Below are positions 1 through 9,355 of a stretch of DNA of 20,094 bases, in pieces (position 1 is the stretch's first letter; every line of letters begins with the position of its first letter). The notes beneath the pieces are model-generated. The model saw only the letters and a program-made list of their open reading frames with translations. It made no database searches and was not told where the DNA came from. Origin of the DNA: Euprymna scolopes (Eukaryota; Mollusca; Cephalopoda; Sepiida; Sepiolidae); NCBI GenBank assembly GCA_024364805.1, contig CM044508.1, forward strand, positions 50,290,306 through 50,310,399, read 5' to 3'. The position numbers and the translations under genes are program-made.

Positions 1-558
1 TATATATATACACACGTTTATTTTTAGATTATATATTGCTTGATACTGACCTTGACGCACGAGAGTAGGTACAATCACGCATGAGTGGAATTAGAAAGAC
101 TTTATTAAAAACATCTCTCTCTGTATATAATATTACGATTAGTTATTGATGTCTGTAGTTTCAAAATATATTGAAATTGTTTCCTATTGGGCTGAATTAT
201 ATGAAATATTCTTTTTTCTTCCGCAGTTTTATGTTGATGATGAAAGAAATATAAGTTCACCGATAAGCATTAATAAATGTGCATTCTTCTGGATGTTTGT
301 AAAATCATAAAATGAAAAATGGAGCAATTTATCAGGATCTTTGATGGCAAAGGGCTTTTATATAAAAATTAAACATTCCTATTTCTTATAAATACATTCA
401 AATTTCTTAACCTACATTCACAGGAAACATGAATTAGAATAAATACGTTTAATATACAATCTTCCAAGACTGCCGCGAATAATGTTAAATGTTATCGCAG
501 CAATTCCGTTTAAGTGAACAAAATGGCTGAGCACTAAATTTTATAAGAGAAACAAAAC
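1..558. other. AT-rich stretch, no gene seen
   Basis: The window opens inside a short TA/CA simple repeat (about 1-15). The rest is AT-rich with stops in every frame. I see no protein motif, RNA gene or clear repeat structure here. Confidence 0.6.
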
Positions 559-639
559 AATGGTTGGTGCAAAAATAATGTTATTTTTTAACATGAAATT
601 GAACATCAAGTAAGCCACATTATTATTGCACCAACCTAA
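559..639. mobile_element. Mariner-type MITE, MADE1-like, about 81 bp
   Basis: Two inverted ends are visible. The left end (561-581) begins TGGTTGGTGCAA, and the right end (617-637), read on the minus strand, begins AGGTTGGTGCAA. The two 21-base ends agree at 19 positions. The sequence closely resembles the termini known from Hsmar1 and its MITE MADE1 (TTAGGTTGGTGCAAAAGTAA). The total of about 81 bp is also close to the 80 bp of MADE1. A TA follows the right end, as expected for a TA target duplication, but the left flank is eroded. The element has no coding capacity and would depend on a mariner transposase supplied in trans. Similarity of the ends is seen in the sequence; the family assignment rests on recalled consensus sequences. 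Confidence 0.75.
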
Positions 640-1116
640 TATTTAACAAATGTAAACACGAATAAATACTATGTGACTTTATCTGGTTTTAATGCGTTAA
701 TGAAGGGCAGAATACGGGTTTCAGTTGCGGTTAATCAATTGAAATCAATGAATGCCAGACGTAATGATTAAAACGGAGTAATATAACGCACGGTGTAATA
801 TAGAAAAGTGGGTCTCATCAGATTTATATCGTATTTCTCTCACAAAGATTTGTTAAAAGGATTACAAAATTGCTATGAAAAGAAGATTATGTACTCTCTC
901 GCTTAAATTGCAAAAATAGAAGACAATTGCTCGACAGATAAAATAGAAAAGTTGAGTAATGCGAACAAAGTTAATACTTTTCTCATGAAAGAGCGTATCA
1001 ATAAGCGACTAATTTGCATTCAAAAACAAACTTTCATATTAAGCTTGTGTTAACGGAGCTATACTGGTCAAGGTAATACATGAATATCTGATTATATAAT
1101 ATTAATACTTTTTATG
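640..1116. other. AT-rich stretch, no gene seen
   Basis: No open frame with a recognisable domain, no RNA-like fold and no repeat structure was noticed between the MITE and the 5S-derived repeat. Confidence 0.55.
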
Positions 1117-1235
1117 TGTGCAGCCTAATCATATTGACATACCGGTTCTCGTTATATAATCGACGTTAAGGAGTGTTGCACCAGGCCATTACCAAATGAG
1201 TGACCATTTAAGAATACTAGGTGCTGTATGCCTAA
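1117..1235 (+). repeat. 5S rRNA-derived repeat (5S pseudogene or SINE3-type head), copy 1
   Basis: The stretch follows the animal 5S rRNA from end to end with many substitutions. It keeps ACCGGTTCTCG (1141-1151), then ACGTTAAG where 5S has GAAGTTAAG, then the C-box region as GAGTGACCA, and closes with ACTAGGTGCTGTATGCC, equivalent to the 5S 3' end ACCGGGTGCTGTAGGC. The internal Pol III promoter (A box, intermediate element, C box) is too altered to assume function. The length of about 119 nt matches a whole 5S gene. It shares non-5S changes with the copy near 3.2 kb, which suggests a dispersed 5S-derived family rather than a stray rRNA gene. No obvious SINE body could be matched downstream. 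Confidence 0.75.
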
Positions 1236-1668
1236 GCAAGCGGGTATGCATGATACTATAAAAAATGACATTCTGTAGAGTTAGCAAAAGCGTGGTGAAG
1301 GCAATAAATCTATACCGAATAGAGGGAGTACATTGTCCCTCGGCAGTAATCCTTTTGTGATGGCGTCACAAACAAACCATTCGTCTACAATTTCTCTTAA
1401 CTAGCACGGAAGTAGTAAGGTTGACCAAACTGTCATGAGAATACAATCTGGTCCTGTCTTATTTATAATATATTTATTTATATCCAAGTTTGAAATAAAG
1501 TCAGTTATATATTTGCTTTATGAAATATTACTCTAATTGAATAGAATTAGGGAATGTAGAGAAAGATTATTGTGTTGAAAGAAAACCCCCTACCTATAAA
1601 AATAATACGGAAAACTGAATATCAACCCAAACATGGAACCTACCTTCCTGGCGAATCCCAGATAGTAT
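1236..1668. other. No gene seen; possible tail of the 5S-derived repeat
   Basis: The stretch after the 5S-like segment has somewhat more GC at about 1290-1400 than its surroundings and could be a SINE body. It shows no similarity by eye to the sequence after the second 5S-like copy. No coding potential was recognised. Confidence 0.4.
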
Positions 1669-1690
1669 ATTCACTATAACAGTAGTCAAA
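1669..1690. repeat. 22-bp exact direct repeat, copy 1
   Basis: This 22-base string recurs exactly at 2508-2529 in the same orientation. An exact match this long is not expected by chance in a window of this size. It probably marks a shared dispersed repeat whose remainder has diverged or differs in extent. Confidence 0.6.
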
Positions 1691-2163
1691 ATCTTGTGTC
1701 TTGGATGTTTACAACAAATTACGGCTAATTTCTATGTTAATCTACGTTAATCGACTGTAAGTTATCAATATTTACATATTGTGCTGTATTGCACAGATTT
1801 AAACAAACATTGAGCATAAAGTATACACAAATTATTATATTAACAAAAACGTACTTGATAACCCCGATAAGAAACAATGGGTTTGTAAAGTTAAAAACAC
1901 ACACACACAAAGGATCATGTCAAGCACTTAATAAATGGTTTAAAGTGTGAAAGTATTATGCACCCATTTTGGAACAAGTACTCGAATAATTGATAGTAAC
2001 GATTAATACACTGTTTCTAAGATAAGTATATGCATAGTTGAATAGTATATATCATATTTCTCGTAGTCTGTGTCCGTTCCACTGCAGCGAACTCAGTATT
2101 AGAATATCATTTCGGTGCAAAGTTAATAATTAATAAGGATTAAGATGAATTAGTCATCACAAT

Positions 2164-2166
<3 letters not shown>
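1691..2166. other. AT-rich stretch with a short AC run, no gene seen
   Basis: Contains a short AC run (about 1897-1909). No domain, RNA or inverted terminal structure was seen. Confidence 0.5.

Positions 2167-2240
<74 letters not shown>
2167..2240. repeat. Compound microsatellite (AT)n(GT)n
   Basis: An uninterrupted AT run (about 2167-2214) passes directly into a GT run ending at 2240. Perfect repeat units suggest recent slippage. Confidence 0.95.
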
Positions 2241-2329
2241 TTTAATTAAATAATTATTATTGTGTATACTTGCAGAAACTAGTGTTTTATGTTCATACAA
2301 TCATCTGTGTAGGGGCGACAACTCCTGCC

Positions 2330-2410
2330 CATCATAAGATTCGAACCCAACCACGAAGCCACATTTTGCTGAATTTGCTAAGCGTCTTACTACAGGCCAC
2401 CAAACAATTG
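2330..2410 (-). mobile_element. tRNA-derived SINE fragment (tRNA 3' half with B box)
   Basis: On the minus strand the sequence reads GGTTGGGTTCGAATCTT (B box over 2336-2348), followed by ATGATGGGC, which resembles the T arm and 3' acceptor strand of a tRNA, roughly of tRNA-Lys type. A convincing A box is missing, so only the 3' half of the tRNA head is supported. Octopus SINEs derived from tRNA-Lys and tRNA-Arg are known from the literature, which makes this reading plausible. A diverged or chance B box is the alternative. Confidence 0.45.
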
Positions 2411-2507
2411 CCACGGGAATGAAGGAAATTAAGAACTATTAAACGCCTAATTCGGGTGTGTTGTCTATGTTGAAAGATGTTATGAAAGAAACAACAAAAA
2501 TAAATCA

Positions 2508-2529
2508 ATTCACTATAACAGTAGTCAAA
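2508..2529. repeat. 22-bp exact direct repeat, copy 2
   Basis: Second copy of the string at 1669-1690. It lies about 100 bp beyond the tRNA-like SINE fragment at 2330-2410, on that element's 5' side when read on the minus strand. It may therefore belong to the same composite repeat. Confidence 0.6.
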
Positions 2530-2836
2530 CATCATTGCAACTCATTGTTTTGCTTATGACATCTCTTCGGTTTGATTGGCTGTTTATTTAGAATTATTAT
2601 ACATATTGTATAATTTTTTATGTGTGTATACATGTATCAGTTTTTATTACAATCGAAATTTATAAGGATATTTTCTTTTTTTTTACTCTTGCGGGATTGA
2701 GTATTTTCGACAAATCCTGTTACATTTTTCACAAATATGAAAATCAATCTATATCGGGTACATGCGGAATGGCCCACGTGTTGGCAACCACCATGTGGGT
2801 CCTCCCGTATGTAACACCTTAAAGTAAAGAGTGTCT

Positions 2837-2911
2837 GGAACGAACTGGATTCGAACTTTGCACCCGCACGTTGTCAGTCCTTGTTGTTAACCAATTAACA
2901 ACCGTGCCAAA
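2837..2911 (-). mobile_element. tRNA-derived SINE head or tRNA pseudogene
   Basis: Read on the minus strand this is about 75 nt with a tRNA-like layout. A perfect inverted repeat (2883-2902, eight-base arms around CCAA on the plus strand) occupies the D-arm position, and includes the GTTG/CAAC D stem. A good B box, AGTTCGAATCC (2847-2857), follows at the proper distance. The anticodon and T stems pair poorly, so a functional tRNA is unlikely. A tRNA-derived SINE head fits best, with a possible body running towards 2745. That body contains a CCCAC...GTGGG inverted repeat at about 2775-2802. Confidence 0.6.
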
Positions 2912-3140
2912 TTGCAGTGAAAGTGTATTAATGTAGACACTGATATATTTCAGAAATATTCCCAGTTATTCTAAACATTCTCATTGGTCACATTACACGA
3001 ATGCATTGATGTCTAATCCATGGGTGTATTATTTTTAGAACCTTTTCCGTCATGTGGCTCAACTCACAGTTAACCTTTTCAATCTCTTGCGTTTCGCGGG
3101 TAAATACGGTATAATATACAGCATAAACGCATTTACACAC

Positions 3141-3225
3141 TCATTAGGGTGCTGAAGTTAAGCAACGTTGAACGTGGTCAGTACCAGATAGTGATCATTT
3201 GAGAAAACTAGGCGCTGTATGTGGA
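3141..3225 (+). repeat. 5S rRNA-derived repeat, copy 2 (5' truncated)
   Basis: Matches the 3' two-thirds of 5S rRNA. It has GAAGTTAAGCAACGTTG (3154-3170), including an intact A-box-like stretch, then GTGGTCAGTACCAGATAGTGATCA (3174-3197) across the C-box region, and ACTAGGCGCTGTATG (3208-3222) at the 3' end. The 5' third of 5S is not recognisable. It shares with copy 1 the changes CATTT.AGAA for CGCCTGGGAA and CTGTATG for CTGTAGG. Confidence 0.75.
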
Positions 3226-3389
3226 AAGACAGCGACAATTTCCAACAGAAGAAAAGTGACCCCCTCCAAAAAAAACTAGCGTCTTTATCTGACCCCGATA
3301 GATATGCGACTTACAAACGCTTGTGAATTTGATATTCCCTTTAAATTTTTTATTTGGATAAAGCCATCTCAATCCGCCTAAGGAAATTC

Positions 3390-4460
3390 CGTTTCGTCTT
3401 ATGTACTTTCTGACTTGGGGTCAAGGTTGCGCTTGAAAATTTCCAGCACGTCTTTGGTACCATGTTGGGCGCCCTGTACTACGAAACATCTTATTAAGAT
3501 GATATACTGGTGACTAGTAAAACTACGGCAGAGCACTGGAATCATATAATAAACGTATTGAAGAAGTTACAAGAATATGGGTTTAAGGAGACAACGTGTG
3601 ACTTTTCTTACCAGAGATCAAATACTTAGGTCACATCATAAAAGATATATCATAAGCCGGATCCAGAAAGAGCCAACGCAATCAAAACTTTTTCCATATT
3701 AAAAACGGACCGTGTGTCTAACTGTGCTCTCGTAGTGAGGCAAGTAAATAGTAATATGTCGCCCCCAGATAAGGCTAATGCCTTACAAAACTTCCTCGAC
3801 CTATCTAACTTTTACCAAGGGTTTATTAAGAGGGCCCTTTAAAAACGACACTAATTACACCGTCGGAAAGAGCATTGCAACAGTGTCTGCGGGTGTATAG
3901 GATAACCCCTAATCTGAACACACATGTGAGACGCTCGCCTGCAGAAGCAATGTTCGCAAGAAAAGTCGTTTTTGGTAAATTTGTTATATACAGTAGTACA
4001 AACCAGATCTCATACAACGTGCCGTCCGTTTCAGGGAAGGGCTAAAGAAAAAAATGTCGGCTCTTGCTATTTATGGACTGGTGGTCACGTGAGGTAACGA
4101 GAGTTGGAGGAAATATTCGAATATATATGGCAAGCGAAGTTCAAGAAAACCGTCTCCTCACCCCATAAAAATATTTTTGTCCTGGTGATAAAGTCCCTTC
4201 GACGTTTACGAAAAACAGCATTCCATTATGGGAAGTAGGCACAAATAAAGAATTGGCGAACTGGTCTATTGTCTAGCGACCGAAAACACGTCATATGAAT
4301 GAGCACAGGAAATGCCATTTGAATGAATCGCCGAAATCACTAAAATACCTTAACATAATATTCGATCAATTCGATCTCGCCTCAAGTCTGTCCAGAAGTG
4401 CGACGCTCGAAAGAAAAAAGAAAATGCACGCAACCACTCGAAGTTAAGAAAGTATTAAGT
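3390..4460 (+). mobile_element. Fossil Ty3/Gypsy LTR retrotransposon, internal region
   Basis: A decayed internal region of a Ty3/Gypsy element. In order it holds a reverse transcriptase part (about 3390-3840), recognisable from the DDILV motif region, a KYLGH-like strand and the NALQNFLDLSNFY segment equivalent to the family's LRSFLGL motif. An integrase catalytic-core C-terminal part follows (about 3850-4020, with RRSPAEAMFARK), and then a probable integrase C-terminal segment (about 4140-4310). The RNase H and the first part of the integrase that should lie between are absent, so the copy is internally deleted. It is clearly broken, with several breaks, and looks old. No 5' LTR, primer-binding site or gag was found in the window. 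Confidence 0.8.
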
Positions 4461-4860
4461 TTTATTTTTTCACTTTTCCCCCCTTTTCTTTAAAAACAAA
4501 ATAAAACTCTTGGAAAGGTGTGCTGTTAGACCGAAACTTATCTGCACCATAGACTCTTTGAGTACAATATTACGCTGTGAGATATACTCGCAGCGAACAG
4601 TATCGTAATAACGTGAAATCAGCAGGCGTACTAGTAGTGCGTCGCACATACTACTAACCAGCATTGGACAGCACTTACCCTTTTTCCTATCCTTGTAACC
4701 TTTTTGGTATATGTATATTTAACCTATCCGTGTTTGTTTTCCTTCGGTGGTCCTAACCTTGGGTCCACATCAATTTTCTTTAAGGTTTGATGTAACCTCT
4801 GTCTTCCTTCAGTTGCATGTTTTCGCACTCAAGAGCTTGGATGACATTCGGAGCTGAGAT
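4461..4860 (+). other. Possible 3' LTR or flank of the Gypsy fossil
   Basis: This stretch directly follows the integrase end. A purine-rich run (about 4510-4518) precedes TGTGCTG, as expected for a polypurine tract and LTR start. A TATA-like stretch lies at about 4708-4722. No second copy exists in the window for comparison, so the LTR call is an inference from position and composition only. Confidence 0.3.
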
Positions 4861-5472
<612 letters not shown>

Positions 5473-5524
5473 AAAGAAGCTTTGAATAAAAAATGTAAAA
5501 ATAAAACTAAACAATGCAGTTTAA

Positions 5525-5735
5525 ATTCCCGGAGAAAAATTAACCTATCGCATAATCCGACTTCTAAAAAGTTTATATTTACAAACGAGAATTCATGTAT
5601 ATAAGGATGAGAAAAAAGAAACTTAACTAAAATTGTTAAAGAGAAATAGACTTTGCACTTGCATAAGCCGATTTCTCAAAAATCTTTAAATTATAAAAGA
5701 GAATTTTACTATATAAGGAGGAAAAAAAACGGGGA
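5525..5735 (+). repeat. Two tandem 111-bp units at the LINE 5' end, each with a TATA-like motif
   Basis: Unit 1 (about 5525-5622) and unit 2 (about 5636-5735) align along most of their length. GCATAATCCGACTTCT (5550) matches GCATAAGCCGATTTCT (5661), and both run into GAGAATT, then TATATAAGGA (5598-5607 and 5710-5719), then an A-rich end. The spacing between units is 111-112 bp. They lie directly upstream of the LINE coding remnant on the same strand. Tandem 5' units with promoter activity are known in other LINEs (for example mouse L1 monomers). That these act as promoters is an inference. They could instead be an unrelated tandem duplication that the LINE happens to adjoin. Confidence 0.6.
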
Positions 5736-5840
5736 CCCCCAGCTGCTTACCATGTAGCTGTTTCTATATATATTACAATAATAATCTAGCTGAAATTTCT
5801 ATTCACAGGATAGACATCTAGAGAATCTTAGCTGTATTAA

Positions 5841-6587
5841 TATGATAGCGAAACTGGCATTGGGCAGACTATTTCCCTAGATGAGTTCGTAATTAAAGGA
5901 TGCTCTAATTTAACTTCCGAATCTGACCCCCAAGATCGCCATGGGCATGGAATATGTGCCTATATTAAAGATGGCTTTCCATGTGGTAGGGACATCTCCA
6001 CAGATCCTAACTTACTCTATATGTGCTTCCGGGTTGCACTTGCTCAAACTACTGCGTTTATATTTGCTCTCTATCGCCCCCACAACAGCGGAATTACTAT
6101 CGTTAAAAGCATATTTGAGAAAATTGACCACGTCTTATCTCCTTATCCTTCAGCTAATATCCATGTCTGTGGAGACTTCAATGTTCACAATGTGGAATGG
6201 TTAACTCACTCAAACAAAACCGATGATGAGAGGAGGTTCTGTCATGATTTCTCCATTGCTTATGATCTCACCCAGATTGTTCATGAACCCACCCCCGTGC
6301 CCGACACTGACAGCCAGTATGCAAGTCTTCTTTACCTTTTTCTCACAACTTGCCCTGAACTGTGTTCAGCTTCCGTTGTGTCTTCACTTGGATCTTCCGA
6401 TCACTCTATTGTATTAGTGAAGATAAAAACGAAATGTAAAAAGTGCCCAGACGTACCTCTCCATCGTACAGTATATCGATATTCTATGGCTAACTGGGAT
6501 AGCTTCCGTGCATTTATATCAGATCTACCTCTGCGTTCCATGTTTAAAAAGGATGTGTCCTCTATAGTATCAGACCTGACGGAATAG
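5841..6587 (+). pseudogene. LINE endonuclease domain (AP-endonuclease-like), open segment
   Basis: This frame is open for about 249 codons, beginning just after a stop at 5838. It encodes the exonuclease-endonuclease-phosphatase fold that nicks target DNA for target-primed reverse transcription. Visible landmarks are SETG (5847-5858, equivalent to the ETW strand with its metal-binding Glu), HGHGICAYIKDG (5940-5975), YRPHNS (6072-6089), CGDFN (6168-6182) and SSDHS (6393-6407), which carry the catalytic Asp/Asn and Asp-His residues. The first ATG in frame is 6021, inside the domain, so the natural start lies upstream and is lost or in another frame. A TAG at 6585-6587 ends the frame, yet LINE-like sequence continues in the same frame after it (LIVGIDRFIPSK), so this stop is a degenerative mutation in a longer ORF2. 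Confidence 0.85.
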
Positions 6588-7121
6588 TTAATTGTAGGTA
6601 TAGACCGTTTCATACCCTCGAAAATTTTCCAGCAAAAATCTAATAGCCAGACGTGGTTCTCCCCAGAATGTGCTGCTGCCATTGCGCATAGAAATTACCT
6701 TTTCCATTGCTTCCAACATAATAGATGTACTAAGACTAAAGTCGCTTTCAGTACTGCCAGGAACTACTGTAAAAAAAAGTAATAAAGAAGGCAAGAAAGC
6801 TGTATGCTCAGTCCGTTTAGTCCAAAGTAGCTGAGCAGTGGCTTGGTTCCCATCAGTTTTGGCTAATAGTAAACAGAATCCTGAACAGACGCGTGTGCTT
6901 TATCCCAACTATCATCAATGGACCTTACGTAATCTCGTTAACATCAGACAAATCCAAACCTTTTGCCAAGAACTTTGCAGCTAATTCTATCCTTGGCGAC
7001 CAAGGCCACTACACCCCCAATATTTCTTCCTGTATCAGAAAACACGCTATGTGATATACAAATATCTGTACATGATGTTGCCTAGCTAATCAAAAACCTT
7101 GATTCCAGTAAAGCAACCTGA
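6588..7121 (+). pseudogene. LINE ORF2 linker between endonuclease and RT, degraded
   Basis: Recognisable pieces are QTWFSPECAAAIAHRNYLF (same frame as the endonuclease, about 6645-6700), KPFAKNFAANSILGDQGHY (about 6955-7010) and LDSSKA before a TGA (7119-7121) that sits where the family has SGPDGIP. The frame changes at least twice, around the A runs at 6770-6780 and again before 6900. This is the poorly conserved linker that precedes the RT fingers in Jockey/CR1-type elements. A LINE remnant is the only sensible reading, given the in-order flanking domains. Confidence 0.75.
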
Positions 7122-7487
7122 CCTGACGGTATTCCAATTATAGTACTAAAAAAACTTCAACCAGAACTAGCGCCCATACTTACAAAACTGTTTGAACGTT
7201 ATCTTAAGGAGAATTGCTTCCCATCACCATGGAAAATCTCATCAGTATGCCCTGTATTAAAAAATTCAGATGATCGCTCATCTCCCTCTCAGTACAAGCC
7301 AATAAGTCTCTTGTGCGTCATGAGTAAGTTGCTGGAATATGTGTTAAATAGAGAAGTAGCCAACCACCTTAGCAAAAATACCCTTCTTAGTGACACGCAA
7401 TATGTTTTCCGTTCTGCTAGATCTGGAGCAGGTGTGCTTACAGTCATATCTAATAGGATTAGCGAATCTCTTGACGGAGACCTTTGA
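7122..7487 (+). pseudogene. LINE reverse transcriptase, N-terminal motifs
   Basis: One open frame with PDGIPIIVLKKL (RT motif 0/1 area), WKISSVCPVLK, SQYKPISLLCVMSKLLE (the NYRPISLL motif) and LSDTQYVFRSARSG (the QFGFR motif). The frame ends at TGA 7485-7487. Just before this the sequence jumps from RISESLDGD to FDRVWH in the next frame. The intervening segment, which in the family carries the first catalytic Asp (ALDISKAFD), is missing. The enzyme would therefore be inactive whatever the reading frame. Confidence 0.85.
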
Positions 7488-7758
7488 TAGAGTATGGCAT
7501 AAAGGGTTACTTCACAAAATCTCCATCTACGGTATAGCTGGAAATGTCTTCTCAATTATTAAATCATTTCTTTTTGATAGATTCATAAGAGTAGTGGTTG
7601 ATGTGCAGAAATCAGAAGCTCACAGTATTAATGCTGGAGTCCCTCAGGGGTCCATTCTGTGCCCAACTCTCCCCCTGATCTACATTAATGATCTTCCAAA
7701 TCACACCTTTACATCATTCGTATACATTTATGCTGATGACACTTACTATCTATGGTAG
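7480..7758 (+). pseudogene. LINE reverse transcriptase, catalytic core motifs
   Basis: Encodes FDRVWHKGLLHKI (end of motif A), an intact VPQGSIL (7639 onwards, motif B) and YADDT (7729-7743, motif C, catalytic Asp pair), with LIYINDLPN between them. The frame is offset by one from the preceding RT segment and closes at TAG 7756-7758. A further piece (TSKTVNG, FNASKTKLILS; about 7765-7868) continues in another frame and belongs to the thumb region. Confidence 0.9.
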
Positions 7759-7929
7759 CACATCTAAGACCGTAAACGGCCAAGTTCTCTCCGATTCTTT
7801 CTCCTCTAATCTATATTGGGAAAGAAGTGACTGGTTTAATGCATCTAAAACTAAGCTTATTCTGTCTTGATAGAGTTCAAAATAGACATCGTAGCCTCGT
7901 AGGGGATTCTTTTTTTCTTCCCTGCAACC

Positions 7930-8250
7930 TTTTTCTCACACAAGAGATGTTGCGAGTTTGTCTCTGCTTTATCGTTATTTTCATGACAAGTGCTCGACTA
8001 GCTCCAATCTATGGTCCCTCCCCCTCGCCAAACTTTCACAGGAAACACACGTCTAGCTGAACACACTATCAATAATTTCCCCCATTCTTTATCTTTGTCT
8101 AAACCGAAACATAGATTCCATGATCAAAGCTTCTTTCTTAGAACTGTACGCCTATGGAATTATCTTCCGTTTTCCTGCTTTCCAGCTGACTACAATATAA
8201 TTGTCTTCAAGTCTAACATAAACAAGTTTTTGATGAGCCGTTCCATATAA
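7930..8250 (+). pseudogene. LINE ORF2 C-terminal tail
   Basis: Contains SLSLLYRYFHDKC (about 7955-7993) in one frame, then from 8011 the open segment NTRLAEH, FFLRTVRLWNYLP, CFPADYN and VFKSNINKFLM, ending at TAA 8248-8250. The RTVRLWN...FPADYN...FKSN.NKFL pattern is a typical end of cephalopod-abundant LINE ORF2 proteins. A segment between the RT thumb and this tail looks deleted. The same tail pattern recurs in the two shorter remnants further downstream in the window. Confidence 0.85.
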
Positions 8251-8395
8251 GTTAACAAATTTACCGAATCTCCATTACTAACGATTATTTTATTGTCCAA
8301 TTGTCTACCGTACACTCTTTAACCCTTATCCTCGAATGGCCTCTAGGTCTTGGTAAGTGGTGATGCCTTTGTAAAAAAAAGATAGTAGTAATAAA
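8251..8395 (+). other. LINE 3' UTR and A-rich end
   Basis: About 130 bp follow the ORF2 stop, ending GGTGATGCCTTTGTAAAAAAAA and then GATAGTAGTAATAAA. This is the likely binding site for the element's own RT and its 3' boundary. No target-site duplication could be fixed because the 5' boundary is uncertain. Confidence 0.6.
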
Positions 8396-8447
8396 CCGGA
8401 TATTTGTCAATAGTTGAACGTTTTATTTAAAGTTAATAAATCCACGT

Positions 8448-8475
8448 ATTTATATAACTGTAGAGTTATATAAAT
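8448..8475. repeat. Short perfect inverted repeat just past the LINE end
   Basis: Twelve-base arms (ATTTATATAACT and its complement) surround GTAG. It is AT-rich, so part of the pairing is cheap. No function is apparent. Confidence 0.6.
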
Positions 8476-8740
8476 CTGTTGTTTCCAATATGTTTGTTAA
8501 ATGTCCGTTACAAATGCAGATAAAAACTGTTCGCACCTATCGGAGAATTGCTAATTGACGTCCATCGAACTACGTCTGTTTGCAAAGGAAACAAGGTTTG
8601 TACAAGTTGATACGGATATATTAGCACTTTCATGGACGCGTTGATGTTGGGTGTAAAATGATTAATCCGATACAAAGGTGAAATTATTTAACGTTTATCG
8701 TTCACAGGTGTCAATAAGATACGAGTCTATAGACGATATC

Positions 8741-8742
<2 letters not shown>

Positions 8743-8794
<52 letters not shown>
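8743..8794. repeat. (GA)n microsatellite
   Basis: A GA run of about 52 bp with one interruption (AGAAAGAG near 8772-8777). Confidence 0.95.
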
Positions 8795-8849
8795 GTATAT
8801 AGCTCAAATAAGAAATAGCATTTAATCAAGTTTACCTGGTGGTAAATCA

Positions 8850-9070
8850 TTTTTTACCATAGCTCACATCAAAATATTTTTTTCTTGTAAACCATGAAAT
8901 ACTTCAAAGTTTGAAGATAAAAATGATGGGTAAATGGGAGTGAGAAAGAGATACATAATGGATGGCGAGAGATGGGTTGAAGGAAAAACAGATCGAGCAC
9001 ATGCACACGCTCAAGTTTAGCTGAGCATTCATTTGCTTTTAAAGTTTTTACCATGACTCATATCAAACGA
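8850..9070. repeat. Imperfect direct repeat pair around a GA-rich segment
   Basis: TTTTACCATAGCTCACATCAAA (8852-8873) recurs in similar form at 9046-9067. The stretch between them is purine-rich on the plus strand (about 8935-8995). This looks like an old local duplication upstream of the LINE tail that follows. Confidence 0.4.
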
Positions 9071-9079
9071 AGTTTTTTC

Positions 9080-9355
9080 ATATGACGCTCTCTTAATCTG
9101 GAAACCCTTAAACTATCATTTCGATTGTGGAACTCATATGATTTGAAACTGCTTCTATTCTAGTTACAATCTAGTTGTTTTCAAATTTAATGTCAACAAA
9201 TTCTTGTCAAAAATCGTCCTGTAAGTGATTATTTATAATTCTGATCAATGTCTGTACTCCCACAATGTTTTTCATCTTTGATTTTTCAATCATTTCCGTC
9301 GCGTCTATCCTTATTTATGAATAGTCCTTATAAATTTTTACCTGGTAAAAAAATA
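9080..9355 (+). mobile_element. LINE 3' tail remnant, second copy
   Basis: Encodes FRLWN (about 9118-9134) and, in another frame, YNLVVFKFNVNKFLSK followed by a stop (about 9162-9222). This matches YNIIVFKSNINKFLM at the end of the large LINE. About 130 bp of 3' UTR follow, ending in TTACCTGGTAAAAAAA, similar in layout to the large LINE's A-rich end. It is a 5'-truncated or heavily decayed insertion of the same or a sister family, in the same orientation. Confidence 0.7.

Larger units (their letters stand above)
5736..8395 (+). mobile_element. Decayed non-LTR retrotransposon (LINE), Jockey/CR1-like
   Basis: A single plus-strand LINE remnant. In order it has an apurinic-type endonuclease (5841-6587), a linker with the start of the reverse transcriptase (6588-7487), RT motifs including VPQGS and YADDT (7480-7758), a C-terminal tail with CFPADYN (about 7930-8250), and a 3' UTR ending in an A run (8251-8380). 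No ORF1-like protein with zinc knuckles was found upstream. The copy carries stops and frameshifts throughout and lacks RT segments, so it cannot mobilise itself. Clade assignment to the Jockey/CR1 group rests on the endonuclease and RT style and was not tested by phylogeny. Many 5'-truncated relatives would be expected in the same genome, and two tails are present in this window. Confidence 0.9.
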
